Below are positions 1 through 10,147 of a stretch of DNA of 50,935 nt, in pieces; position 1 is the stretch's first letter; each line of letters starts with the position of its first letter. The DNA comes from Zygnema cylindricum (taxonomy: Eukaryota; Streptophyta; Zygnematophyceae; Zygnematales; Zygnemataceae). The notes under the pieces were generated by a model. The model was not told the DNA's origin, searched no databases, and saw only the letters and a list, made by a program, of their open reading frames with translations. The DNA lies in assembly GCA_037447655.1 (NCBI GenBank), contig JBBHKE010002882.1:162072-213006 (forward strand). Direction: 5' to 3'. A program made the position numbers and the translations under genes.

Positions 1-239
1 ATTCTAGGCATTTCCAAAATTCAGCTGCATTTTTCAACTTTAGATATGTCATTACCAGTTTCTCAGTCAAGGAGTTCTTGATAACCCTTAGACACTCACA
101 GTTCTTCTTTTCCCATCCACTTGATATTTCAACCAAAGTTTTGTCCACCACATCAATTAGTTCTCTCTCCTCAAAGTAGCCTTTCATCATACACATCTAG
201 TAATGATATTAAGATCCATGAAATATGGGTAGCCATGGG
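1..239 (-). pseudogene. Copia-2 gag, N-terminal fragment
   Basis: Read on the minus strand, this stretch follows a copia-type primer site and encodes the start of a Ty1/copia Gag (capsid-like, UBN2/DUF4219 type). The clearest part is plus 1-165, with the pattern LIDVVDKTLVE, then WEKKN, LRVIKNSLTEK and AAEFWKCLE. This matches the usual copia Gag run of D-V-V, W-x-K-K-D, I-x-x-S-L and A-x-x-x-W. An ATG overlaps the primer site, but the frame is broken a few codons later by stops around plus 190-215. The protein continues beyond the left edge of the window, so the rest of this element cannot be seen. It is a different family from Copia-1 further right, because the LTR sequence differs. Confidence 0.7.
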
Positions 240-254
240 TGTGGGCCCATAACT
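240..254 (-). other. Copia-2 primer binding site (initiator tRNA-Met anticodon arm)
   Basis: On the minus strand the LTR ends in ACA and is followed by AGTTATGGGCCCACA. GTTATGGGCCCAC is complementary to the anticodon stem-loop of plant-type initiator tRNA-Met and not to the tRNA 3' end. Priming from an internal tRNA fragment is known for Drosophila copia and yeast Ty5. The Copia-1 elements in this window have the same type of site. Confidence 0.7.
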
Positions 255-1482
255 TGTTGTCCATAGCCAATTTCAGCCATGGGTTACTCTTGGAAGCACC
301 ACAGACTACCCTCAAAACAACTGTATTTAAGATACCACATATTACTCGGCAATGAATAAAATCAGCTCAAGCTGCACCAGTATGCAGTTTATACTAGACA
401 TTCTAACCTCCCAAAATTACAGCCAAATCGACCAAGGAATCCAAAAGATTTGAGCTCCGGAGTTTCCCAAATACAGTTGACAGCTCTTCAAACTGATCAG
501 GTAGACTTCCCACAGAATTCTCTAGAGATAAAAGAACAGACTGAAACTACACAGACATATAGGATCTAGAATATAGAATCTCTCCAAAAAGATTCACATC
601 AAAATATCAATCAAAGTGATCACACTAACAGGTCAAAGTTGCAGAAAAACAGTTCGCCATTCCTTTGATAAATTCAATTGTGATAATCAAAATAATCTAA
701 GTCCTACAAGTTGTACTCACAGATTAACCAACTGGGTCCTACACTAATCTTAGAGCTACACCTATCACTAAGTACTGTACATGATTAAAACAATGTACGT
801 TTAATGTACTCGAGGTACGTTCTAACCCTAATTGCTACTTCTCGTTCATTGAACAGTATAACACTATTTTATAATGCACTAAACTACAAACAAATGTTTT
901 TCCAAATATTTACAAATATACGTCTGTACAAAAAGTGTTACCGATGCTTAGTCAGCATCGGTCATATAAGTCCAGCCAACTGTGGTCGTGCGGTACGAAG
1001 CACCTGAGTGCGTACGGCGTGCTTCATCACTTGTGGTCCCGCACGAATCGCGTCCGTCAACACGATTCGAATCAACGTTACATATTGAATTTCGTACAAT
1101 ATATTTCTCGCATGTCGAGTTCAGACTTTGCCTGTCAAATTCTACGAATCCCCTCGTTCGATACTCAACACGTGTATGTGAGCCTCATTGCCATTCCGAA
1201 GTAACATGAAGATCTTGTCCGTACAAAACCACGTCCTTCGCCACTTGTCGAATTATGTTTAGTTTCACACATTACAAATATTTCCTATCGAATCGCTTCG
1301 CGATCTGACGTCCATTTCACAATACTTGTTCGCGCCACTCAATTAATCTTTTGCGTCACTTTAATTAATGCGTACATTTGCTCCGCCAATCCGCGAAACT
1401 ATCCTAACCTCCACACTACACCTATTACCGATTTATGCACGGAACATCGCTTGCGCAAGAAACTATATTTTGAAAAACAACA
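255..1482 (-). repeat. Copia-2 LTR (5' LTR of a minus-strand element)
   Basis: The left end TGTTGTCC directly abuts the primer site and the right end is AAAACAACA, giving TG...CA termini. Parts around 860-1040 resemble the solo LTR at 40780-41620: shared ACTACAAACAAA, CCAAATATTTAC and a CTTxGTCAG block. The element body lies beyond the left edge of the window. Small open frames within it (804-1209) are not convincing genes. The right boundary rests on the similarity of the AACAACA end and is less sure than the left. Confidence 0.55.
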
Positions 1483-1483
1483 A

Positions 1484-2445
1484 GGTGTAAAGGAAGATGA
1501 CACTCAAGTGCTTCTAGATATGGAAACAGTAGATATGGAAAATTCATTAGAAATTATAGATCACTTTAGGGATGTGAAAAAGGTCATTCCTAAAGGCGTT
1601 AATTCTAAAGTTCACAATCAGTTTAAAGTCCTACAAGATGGGAAGCGTTTAGACAAGGTTTTTTGCAATCATTGTTATATGCTTGTGGCGAGGGGGAAGT
1701 TAATGAGTCCTACTAATTTATTATCTCACTTAAGGGTTCATCATAAAATGTTATTTGTAGGTGGAATGTTGAACGATAAAAGCTACGAGCTTTGGAGGAT
1801 TTCGTACAGAGAGGGACGGCAACATCATTCAAAAAGAGGCTCATTCGGTGGATCATGTTGGACTGCCAGCCACTAAGTGTCGTGGAAAGCCCAAAATTTC
1901 GAGAAATGGTGAAGGGTTTGGTGCCCAAGGTGGTGATTCCAAATCAGCGTGGACTATTTTCCACAATGGAGGAAATTGAAATGAACGTCCATCTAAGTTT
2001 ATGGAAGATTTTGGAAGGTGAAACTTTGAGCATAACTTTGGACACACAGACATCCTTGTCAAATGAATCCTTTTGTTCTATGACGACCCACTTTATCAAC
2101 TCTTAATGGGATGTTATAAATGTTTGTTTAGGGTGCTCTCCTTTTTTTGGTATTCATATAGCAAAAGCAATTGGTGAGAAGTTTAAGGAAATGTTTGGGA
2201 GATATAACATTTCCGGAAAAGCAGTGGCAGTTTGTGTCAGTGATATAGATGCTATTATGAGGAGATAAATAAAATTCATGTCTTGTGATAGGCATGGTTG
2301 CATGGATCGTTTGTTGGAGCTACTCGCAATAAAATTCTTTAATGGTCCTAGTGTTGCATCAAATTTTAAAAGTGCACGCAATGCACATCTGTGTTACTCG
2401 TTAGTGTGTCTCCTTGATTGCCTACACGCAACCATGGCTACCTAA
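1484..2445 (+). pseudogene. hAT-family transposase relic with BED zinc finger
   Basis: The first part (frame of 1451) carries a BED-type zinc finger, Cys-x2-Cys-x17-His-x4-His with the first Cys near 1664, preceded by KVHNQF. A frameshift between about 1750 and 1790 leads into a second frame (from 1792). That frame has the typical hAT catalytic-domain start: MLDCQPLSVVE, FREMVKGLVPKVVIP, and a segment ending in SITLDTQTS, then NESFCSMTTHFI. In-frame stops fall at 2104-2106 and 2266-2268. Beyond them the match continues (GIHIAKAIGEKF, VAVCVSDIDA, SCDRHGCMDRL), equivalent to the hAT region around the conserved C-x-x-H. The C-terminal dimerisation domain and terminal inverted repeats are not visible, so this is a dead, 3'-truncated copy. 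The apparent start at 1451 belongs to the neighbouring LTR. Confidence 0.75.
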
Positions 2446-3367
2446 GTCTTAGTGACTGCAACAAGTATATAGACTTAGATTAGCGTATAGGACACATAAC
2501 TAGGAAATACATTTTTCAACAATATCGAATATCTTCTGATTTTAGGGCCCGATATATAGCGTCTGGACCAACATAAATTATCGTGGTGTATTAGGTGAAA
2601 GGTGGTGGTGCGAACACTTGGTACATTTTTAATACGTAATGAATGTACCCTCTCTCTCACTTGGGGGGCGCCACCCCTGGGGGGAGGGGGTTTTTTAAAA
2701 TTTTGTGGCAATCCTAAAAACTTAGGTATTGCGAAGGTTATCGGATCGATAACTCATCGTGACGTAGAGCAATTTCATCGCGATATTGGCCTTCTTGTTT
2801 GACATGACGATATAATGATTATCCGTGGGTCAAAAAATGATTTATATAAACGGTAAAAGGCTCTCGATACACAGCAGTACACCGTAAATCGCTACGGTAT
2901 TGGTGTCAATATTTTGTTCGCCACTTAAAACATATTGTCTATGTACACACTTGTCAGATTTTCAATTTAAGATCGCCAATCGGAAGTTTAAAATCTTAGC
3001 TTTCAATCACAACCGTCAAATTCATATTCTGACAAGCGTGTACAAAGGAAAGATGTTTTGATGGCAAAACAATCAGCAACACTATTAGCGGTACAGGTTG
3101 TATAGTTCTAAATAGGTGCAGTACAGAACACCGTGTATTGCTACTAGGGTAATTTCGCATGTAACCGAAAATATAGTCTTGTAACTTTACTTTTAACGCA
3201 GATTCTCTAGACTACTTTCAAAACACTTGTATGTAAAGAAATGAAATCGTTACTTTAGGTTATGACGAATGTAGATGTAGGTGTAGTTTTTGACGCTTGT
3301 AGACGACTACAAAAATCGCGACAATGGATGACGTTTACAAAATAGCGATGGTTGTAAACGTCTAGCT
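2446..3367. other. No gene seen
   Basis: The open frames here (2475-2802) are proline/glycine-rich low-complexity translations around a G-rich tract at 2665-2690 and have no family resemblance. Short motifs such as GTACACCG(T/C) near 2878 recur in the right-hand flank (49815, 50250). This hints that both ends of the window share old, decayed intergenic repeat sequence. Confidence 0.5.
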
Positions 3368-4410
3368 TGTTGAAAAAGGTATTTTATATTCTATCTCTTT
3401 TGTTAGTCTATGGTCATTCTACAGTTCTCATACTTGTCGTAGTCAGCCATGGCTCGCTCAGACAGATGAGAAGACAAGCAGGATACATAGCTTCTGCAAA
3501 AAACACAGGCTTTCATGACCAGGATTAAATAGCCGTACGCTTTATCTAATAGGTCTTAATGAATCGTTGTACATATTGTATTTGATATAGATATAAAGAA
3601 TTACGCGGCAACACATTTAATTTAGCGACTTACGAAATGATCATTGAAACGTACAGTACCGCACGAAATACTGTACCGCACAAAATGAATGAAATGACAT
3701 TTAATTTCAACGGACGAAATCAAATGATGTTCGCAATCGACGGCTCCCAAAGGAGCTGGAATTTCAACGGTCAGCTCGGAACGAGGGCCGTAGAATTTCA
3801 ACCGTCAACAAAGATTATTCGGCGCGCCGTCAAGATCGAACGGCCAGCATTGATCTCCAAATTACGAACGGACGACACGCGTGAGTGTCGACATACCGGA
3901 AAGACTTTTTTGGCAACAATTTGCCAAAGTGAAGGAAAACTGACACGTGGCACCATCTTATATGATGCTAGAGAAGAAAGGGACAAAACGAAGACGACTT
4001 ATTTGCCACGTGGCAACCGAGAGTGGTGCCGAATATTTCTGTATATAAAGTACGGCGGCTACCGTACTTTTTATGTACATTATGTAGTGAATGGTAATTT
4101 GATTGGTCTATAAGGGTTATGAGTAGGTTCTTAGGACTTAGACATTTTTGAAAGCCCTCTCTCCCAGAGGCCATCCGTATAAATTTGTTGTCTTTGAACA
4201 ACCATAACTTAATGCTCAAGTGAGCAAATTGAGTGATTTTTTTTTTATTGCGGACTCAAGGAGTCTAGGCTACACAAGGGTGTAGTCGGTCAAAGTTTTT
4301 GCGTGCCAGGGTGGCACTAATTCATCGCCAAATTCAAAAGTGCAAATGTTATCCAAGAGGCTTCATATAAGTTGGACATTCTGTGGACCACTAGAGGTCA
4401 CAGAATTTCA
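3368..4410 (+). repeat. Old Copia-1 LTR (copy N)
   Basis: Runs from TGTTGAAA to AATTTCA. Its 1043 bp matches the length of the intact Copia-1 LTRs (1042-1051 bp). Recognisable shared blocks are ACTTGTCGxAGTCA with CCATGGCT, the hairpin AAAGTACGG/CCGTACTTT (4047-4070), a TATA box (CGTATAAAT, about 4176), and CTCAAGTGAGCAAATT and GCCAGGGTGGCA near the end. Divergence from copies B and C is high. The 158-aa open frame at 3637-4113 lies wholly inside the LTR and I do not regard it as a gene. Confidence 0.7.
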
Positions 4411-4455
4411 AGTTATGGACCCACCCTCTAGGGTGCCCATTTTCAATGGAACAAG
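4411..4455 (+). pseudogene. Copia-1 copy N: primer site and gag stub
   Basis: Directly after the LTR comes AGTTATGGACCCACC, one mismatch from the initiator-tRNA anticodon-arm site of copies B and C. The first gag codons follow, matching copies B and C up to FNGT. The element then stops abruptly against antisense gypsy sequence near 4455, so more than 95% of its body is missing. Confidence 0.7.
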
Positions 4456-4907
4456 GATATGCCAATTTCTGCATCCACCTAACCTGTCTGCCAGTCATAT
4501 TCTGTGCATCACTTAATCTCAGTAGATAGGAGAGTGCCTTATTATCACCGTGAACTGTAAATTCTTTATTATACAAATAACAACGCCATTTCACCAATGC
4601 ATAAACAATTGCATGTAATTTTTTTTTACTGTGCTGGATAGTTTTTTTCAGCATCATTGAATTTCCTGGACTCAAAAGCAATAGGATGAAAATGTTTGCC
4701 GACTTTTTGACTTATGACTACACCTAGACCTTTATCAGATGCATCAGTAGTGATCAGAATTTCAAATTCCCCAACAGGATTAGGATACACCAGTGTAGGG
4801 GTAGAGGTCAACTTCCCTTTTAGTTCCTCAAAAGCTCTCTCTTGATCGGCTCCCCACACAAACGTCTCCTTCTCCCGAAGTAAATCCGTCAAAGGTGCAT
4901 CGATCAT
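4456..4907 (-). pseudogene. Gypsy-2 RT thumb / RNase H fragment
   Basis: Two overlapping frames give a Ty3/gypsy RNase H. The first (4907-4626) has the RT-RNH connection with FVWGADQERAFEELK, then PTLVYPNP, ITTDASDKGLGVVISQ (first catalytic Asp in TTDAS), HPIAFESRKFNDAEKNY. The second frame (4680 down) continues with KKLHAIVYALVKWRCYL, FTVHGDNKALSYLL (Asp in HGDNKAL) and RQVRWMQKLA. A one-base frameshift joins the two around 4650-4680. Sequence then switches to antisense Copia-1 gag at about 4456, removing the last part of RNase H and all of integrase. Confidence 0.8.
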
Positions 4908-4987
4908 ACTGAAGTTTCGATAAATTTCTTGTAATAAGTGGCCAATCCCAAAAATGATCTAACTTCTTTGACATTAGTGGGTTGCTT

Positions 4988-5560
4988 CTAATTCTGGATT
5001 GCACTAATTTTAGATGGGTCTGTTTTAACACCTTCCCCACTAACTATATGTCCCAAAAATAATTGTTCACTTTTAAAAAAATTGGATTTTGACAATTTTC
5101 CATTTAGTTTTGTTTCCCTTAACCTTTCCAACACTTTCCTTATATAAATTATATGTTGTACTTTAGATTTGCTGTAAATTAGAATATCATGCAAAAACAC
5201 GTGAACAAACTCATCCATATTATTTGAAAAAGTTTGGTTCATTAATCTTTGATAAGTAGGTGGTGCATTCTCCAAACCAAATGGCATCACTATTCATTCA
5301 AAATGACCAACTCTAGTTCTAAAAACAGTTTTGTCAACATCTTCTGTTCTAATTAGCACCTAATTAAAGCCACTGCGCAGATCAATCAAAGAAAATAATT
5401 TAGCACCTTTCAAACGATCTATCAAATCAAAAATTAAAGGTGACGGATACTTATCTTTTACTGTAATGTTGTTCAGACTACGATAGTCGACACACATTCT
5501 CAACGTTCCGTCCTTTTTTTTGACAAAGCGAGCTGGTGCTCCTCACAGTGATTTAATGGG
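4988..5560 (-). pseudogene. Gypsy-2 reverse transcriptase, inactive
   Basis: The minus frame from about 5545 has [41 protein letters not shown] (catalytic Asp in LIDL), a stop, MPFGLENAPPTYQRLMN, and then FLHDILIYS in place of the usual YxDD or FxDD. The first Asp of the metal-binding pair is therefore His. LGHIVSGEGVKTDP and a KxVRSFLGL motif follow. At least two further in-frame stops lie near 5300-5360 and one near 4987. The order and wording of motifs leave no doubt about a Ty3/gypsy RT. The catalytic substitution and stops show it is dead. Confidence 0.85.
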
Positions 5561-6202
5561 CTGAATATGTCATTTCTCCAGAAGCTCTATGATCTGTTTT
5601 TTTAACTCATGTTCAAAGAAGCTGTGCTTATAAATTCCTGTGACAAGATGATTACATCCAAGTTCAAGGTTAATAACATGTTCCACATCTCGGGAAGGTG
5701 GCCTTCCTGAGGGTAAATCACTTGGGAAGACATCTCGAAATTCAAAAATCTAATATGTAACAGCAACATCAAATGTATTAATGTTAGTTACAAAATCAAA
5801 TTTTTGTTCTTCTAGATTTTTAGTTGTGTCTGATTTAGGAATAACATCCATGCTAGTGTTTCCCTCCCCCCCCTTCATCAATAACTACCTCAATTACCAA
5901 TAACAAAAAAAGATGATTTGTTTTATCTTTTAAATGCTTTTTAAATTATTTAACAAAAAACAAACCTTCCACTCCCAATTTGGTTATGTTGTTTATTTGA
6001 TTTCTATGCAACTTCTTCGAAGGTAATGCTTGAAAACCTTCCAATCGTTTTCAAACTTCACTCTCAAGGTGTTAGTTTCCCAACAAGATTGAGGGTTATG
6101 TTCTGTTAACCAAAGTTTTCATATATTAGCTCCTCACTACCCAAATTCATTATTCCACACACAGCTTTCGTTTTATGACCCTGGATATCAACTTCTATTG
6201 TG

Positions 6203-6424
6203 TCAGTTTGTAAATAATGTGGATTTATTACCATTTCCCACTTGAACATGCAAAGGTTTTTCCCTTATGATTGTAAGAATTATATTTTCCTCTACAAACT
6301 TATGTGAAATAAAATCATATGTAGCACCTAAATCTACTATAACTCTCAATGGTTTCCCTTCCACTAAAGACTCGAATCTGATCAAACTGTGTTTTGTGTC
6401 ATCGTTACTTAACTGTCCTAACAT
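6203..6424 (-). pseudogene. Gypsy-2 aspartic protease fragment
   Basis: The 73-aa frame contains VIVDLGATYDFIS, the retropepsin active-site strand in which the usual D-S/T-G-A has become D-L-G-A. It is followed by a HVQVGNG segment typical of the following strands. Upstream of the motif is a segment ending in SLVEGKPLRVI, as in plant gypsy proteases. The Ser/Thr to Leu change next to the catalytic Asp suggests inactivity. Confidence 0.7.
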
Positions 6425-6689
6425 AGGTCGGTGTTAAGAGTTTCATCAGAAAGATTGTTCGAACTATGGAGTGTGGTTAGCATCATAATAAAATTAGCTA
6501 TCCTAGCCTTTTTATTCATTAGTTTGCCCTCCAGAGTTAACTCTTTAACCTCTAGATCTGGTCGACTCAACTGAGGACTTTCAGCTAGTCCTTTCCGTTT
6601 CCCACCTTCTGGGCTTTTGGCTCAGCTAGGTATAATGCAATATCTTCCTCAAGGCCTTCATTGACATTAACTGTTTTAAGATATCTTTT

Positions 6690-7878
6690 ATCTGTACAAT
6701 CTTTTGCGTAATGATTTGAACCTCTGCATTTAAAACATGTGACTTTCTTTTTTGGTTTTGTCCTCTTTCTGCTGAAATGTTCCTCCTCTCCACAATTATA
6801 ACAGTTAATTTTATTTAGTTGTGCACACTCAAATGCCCTATGACCTCTTTTTTCACAAATGTTGCATGTGGGAATGCTAAGATTGGGTTTCGAAGCATTT
6901 ATACTTGGTTTACGACTCTAAATGTATCCCTCTCTAATGTGATATTTATTTTCTGAATTAACACTCTGTCCAACAATCTGATTTCCCTTGAAGATATTCT
7001 GCCTATTCACAAGACCCGCATTCAGACCCTTTTCCACAATTTCATCCTTACCCCACTCTGATACTTCCTTCAAATTACCCTTGAGTGATCGAGTTTTCCG
7101 ATTTTACCCCAATTAATCCCCTAATTTTAATGACTTGTCTTGTAATTCTTTCAACCTAATCAATTATTGATGTTTCAGTTCTGATTTTAGTATGGGATTC
7201 AGATAGTTCAAAAAATGCAACTTAGCCATTTCATCAGTCAAACCTATGACATGAACGCTAGATGAGTCAAATTCCACAATATAATATTTCACAGATCTAG
7301 TCTGCTTACTTACAGTTCAACCACTTTTCTTCCATTTTGGATTTATAACTGAGAGATAAGAAACGCGATTTGATTGCGGTCTTAAAAGCATCCCTATTAG
7401 CATTATCAGGAATCAAATTAGACCTCCTCTGAGTGTAATTTTAAATCTGAGCATCACGTTTCAGATAACTTACCGCAAAAGAAGTGTAATCATCACGATC
7501 ACAATTTCTAGATTCCAAATAATACTCCATTTGGAAAATCCAAGAACTTAACTTATCAAACTTATTACCATCAAAAGATGGTGACTGAGTAATAGACAAC
7601 TTCATATCTCTTATTTTCTTAGGTCTATCGGGATCATCCTCATTAAAACTGACATTTCTCTTACTACTCTAACCCTTTTGGTCATTAACATCATTTCTGG
7701 TGTGAATTAATTTAATTAGCTCATCCAATTTTTGATGTGAAACATTCCCATATTCATTAACATCTTTCAATTCACTCTTTAATTCAGAAATTGTTTCATC
7801 CACATTTTTTGCATAATTATTAAATCTTTTGATCAATTTCACAATACGCTTCTTCAAAACATTCAAAGCATTCTCCAT
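6690..7878 (-). pseudogene. Gypsy-2 gag with three zinc knuckles
   Basis: The start codon at 7878 opens a 69-aa lysine-rich, coiled-coil-like N-terminus. After a stop (7669) the capsid-like part follows around 7600-7380, with FDGNKFDKLSSWIFQMEYYL and YTSFAVSYLKRDAQI. The C-terminal part at 6690-6870 has three CCHC knuckles in series: C-N-I-C...H...C (intact), C-Y-N-C...H with the last Cys changed to Arg, and C-F-K-C...H...C (intact). Triple knuckles are unusual but not unknown in gypsy Gags. Several stops and frameshifts between 6900 and 7380 break the frame. Confidence 0.7.
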
Positions 7879-7900
7879 TTCACGTTTCTATGCAGAATTT

Positions 7901-8314
7901 GCCATTATCAAAAAATAAAATAAAGCAAAAATAAAGATAGAATATAATTACCCAAAGAAATTTGTTGAAAGTTTGAAGTCCTCTGATTGCTCCAATCTTA
8001 GACTTCTTCTCCTTCACAAATCCTTCGAAAAAAAAAATCTAAACCTGAAAAATCAATAAGACACTGAAAGTCAGTTAGTGCAAATTCATCGTTTCAATTT
8101 CCTTAACATTGATGCAGAAAGGTAAGAATTTCCCCAAAAATTTTGCAACAGCAAAATTTAAAACATTCAAAAGTAAGATTCAACCATAAATTTTTCAACA
8201 ACAACATTGAAAAGCTCTCAAAGGTAACAATTTAGGGCTTTAAAAGTTTTAAGTCATTTCTCTGACTCCTTTACTCTTGAAGAAGTAAAGTACTCCACTT
8301 TTTTTCTCCTCCAT
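7901..8314 (-). other. Probable Gypsy-2 leader; no gene
   Basis: AT-rich sequence upstream (minus sense) of the Gypsy-2 gag start, with A-runs and no open frame. It ends exactly where Gypsy-1 copy 1 begins. The flank CCAT at 8311-8314 is repeated after the other end of Gypsy-1 (22865-22868), so Gypsy-1 probably inserted into this leader. Confidence 0.45.
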
Positions 8315-9629
8315 TGTCGTGCATAAGGGAGAAGCAAGGTAAACCATGCATACTAACCAACCAAGTCATGCTCACAACCTTATAGACTAACGCAAAATGA
8401 ATGAGAAGGAAAAAATGTATATACATCATGCAAAAGAATAAAGGTAAAAATAACAAAAAGAAAGGGAAGAATACTCCCCTAGCGTGAAGTGAATCCTATA
8501 ATTTTTACTCAACCGCAAGGTAGCCACTAGGCTCTTGGGTCTTCAACGTATTTTTTACAAGAGTTATCTCATAGTAAAGCAACGAAGCAAAATAAATAAT
8601 TCCAACAAAAAACAAGGAAAACTCCAAATCGGCCAAAATTCAACCTTCAATTCCCAACCGAAAATGCAAACAACACAAATACAAACACCCAAACCGTTCA
8701 GCTGTCCGTGGGAAAGGGAGCTGGATCCGGATGCTTCTCCACACGAACTCCAATCCACCACTTCCCAAAAATGACACAAGTTGGAGGGAAACCTTCCGGA
8801 CTTGGCTTTGAGCCGCGTGGATTAAAAGCGTGGGCAGAATTACAAGGGAGAATATGCGTAAACTATCTAGCCTCTACCACTAGCTAGCAAAAAGAAAGGA
8901 GAAACTTGAGTAATCGGTGAGAGAGAGAGCAAGAGAAAAGCTCCGCCGCCAAGAGAAAATTCTTGTCCAAAAGCTAAATTCTCTAAGTCTCAGAATGCCT
9001 AAGTAGGGACTAAACTACGCCTTGAGCGAAACTAGCCTAAGTCTAGCCTACTTTACATGAATGGACTACTTAGGATGTTGGCCAATAGGCGGCCAACATC
9101 ATCTGCGTACGCCTGACAAATTCCACTGTCCTTGGGTAAAAACCCTCCCTAACTACGTGTATGCGCGAACCTACATGGGTTTTCGCGACTTAAATGAATG
9201 AAGGTACATCGAAGCGTTGCCAATGCTCCCAAAAATCGCACTTCGTCGCCAAACGATGATTGGCGTCCATACTCCGAAATCGCGTGCATTCGCACGAAAC
9301 GAACCATACTGCACGAAATACTTTAGAAATCGCGATGCATTGCCCAAACGATATTCCGCGTCTATACTCCAAAATTGTGTACCTACGCACGAAACGAAAC
9401 AAATCGCACTAAATTAGTACATGTTCAAACGAAACGTGCACGCGAATGGCATACACATCCCAAATAGATAAATCGACGATATCGCGAGCAAACTAAGCGT
9501 GCGTGCCAAAAATCGTGCGTGCATGCAAAATACCGTGCGCGCGTGTCAAATACCGTGCGCGCGAGCCAAAAATTGTGCAAGCGTGCCCCATACCGTGCGT
9601 GCTAGCAACCGATACGATGCGGCATGACA
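8315..9629 (-). repeat. Gypsy-1 copy 1, 3' LTR
   Basis: Runs from TGTCGTGCAT to GCGGCATGACA (inverted TGTC/GACA ends). Most of it (about 8506-9629) matches 21743-22864 closely, including the CTCTTGGGTCTT block, the repeated GTGCGTGC/ACCGTGCGC stretch (9490-9600) and the CACGAAACGAA motifs. Its first 190 bp (8315-8505) reappear at 9632-9822 next to the coding region. Small open frames inside (8535-8779, 9190-9417) also occur in the other LTR and are not genes. Confidence 0.7.
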
Positions 9630-9631
9630 AC

Positions 9632-9822
9632 TGTCGTACATAATGGAGAAGCAAGGTAAACTATGCATATTAACCAGCCAAGTCATGCTCACAACCATAT
9701 AGACTAACGCAAAATGAATGAGAAGAAAAAAATGTATATACATCATTCAAAAGAAAAAAGGTAAAAATAACAAAAAAGAAAAGGGAAGAATACTCCCCTA
9801 GCGTGAAGTGAACCTTATAATT
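9632..9822 (-). repeat. Gypsy-1 end module (R1), second copy
   Basis: TGTCGTACATAATGGAGAAGC... closely repeats 8315-8505. It is separated from the LTR end GACA by two bases (AC) and followed by a C-rich tract (9823-9835) and the polyprotein stop. Equivalent modules lie at 24462-24660 and 28914-29104, so the arrangement belongs to the family and is not a chance duplication. Confidence 0.7.
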
Positions 9823-9837
9823 CCCTCCCCCAGCTCC

Positions 9838-10147
9838 TTAGCCTGTGGAGGAGCTGGTCAAAACGGGCGGCAACTCACGATAGCCATAGCAAAGCCTATG
9901 GCCAGCTGGCACTGCTTTCAATGGAAGGACTAAGCACTTCATGTGGAACCCTTAGTTACAATGGTCGCACAAGAGCATGGAAGTCTCGCCGTCTGCTCGC
10001 TTGCAAATGGTACATTCCATCGTCTCTGTAATTAGCATCCTCATCGGATCCATATCCTGTGACAAATCCGGTAAGTAACAAGGTGCACAGGTCTTTGAAT
10101 GCTCTCGAATTATCCTCGTATCCGCACCCTGCAAACCCAACATCTCA
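9838..10147 (-). pseudogene. Gypsy-1 copy 1: integrase C-terminus and decayed PHD finger
   Basis: The minus frame from the end of the integrase (MDANEMLGLQGADTR, CAPCYLPDLSQDMDPMRM) enters a PHD finger: C-T-I-C, then SMLLCDHC, followed by an in-frame stop (TAA at the usual NQG). Beyond the stop the finger is eroded: the terminal W-x-C-x-x-C pattern has changed to R-L-C-Y-G-Y. The protein ends at TAA 9838-9840, just before the C-rich tract. Comparison with the intact finger of copy 2 (24676-25139) identifies the domain. By itself this copy would be hard to recognise. Confidence 0.75.

Larger units (their letters stand above)
4456..7900 (-). mobile_element. Gypsy-2: decayed Ty3/gypsy body without LTRs
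   Basis: The minus-strand order is gag (7878-6690), protease (6424-6203), RT (about 5560-4988) and RNase H (4907-4456). It breaks inside RNase H at the junction with Copia-1 copy N. Integrase and both LTRs are missing. The connection between protease and RT (5561-6200) is in pieces with many stops. The region left of 8315 (7901-8314) looks like its AT-rich leader. Its protein sequence is only distantly related to Gypsy-1. Confidence 0.8.

Noticed and set aside
240-256. tRNA-Met gene fragment (GTGGGCCCATAAC)
   Set aside because: Its position next to an LTR end and copia gag shows that it is a primer binding site.
3637-4113. 158-aa open frame
   Set aside because: Located entirely within a degenerate Copia-1 LTR, no domain, not conserved in frame.
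9217-9417. Paired 66-70-aa frames repeated at 22425-22652
   Set aside because: The duplication is that of the two Gypsy-1 LTRs; the frames are opposite-strand shadows with no motif.
9490-9610. GTGCGTGC-rich stretch as a CRISPR-like or regulatory array
   Set aside because: Irregular short repeats inside an LTR, present in both LTRs of the element; no repeat-spacer structure.
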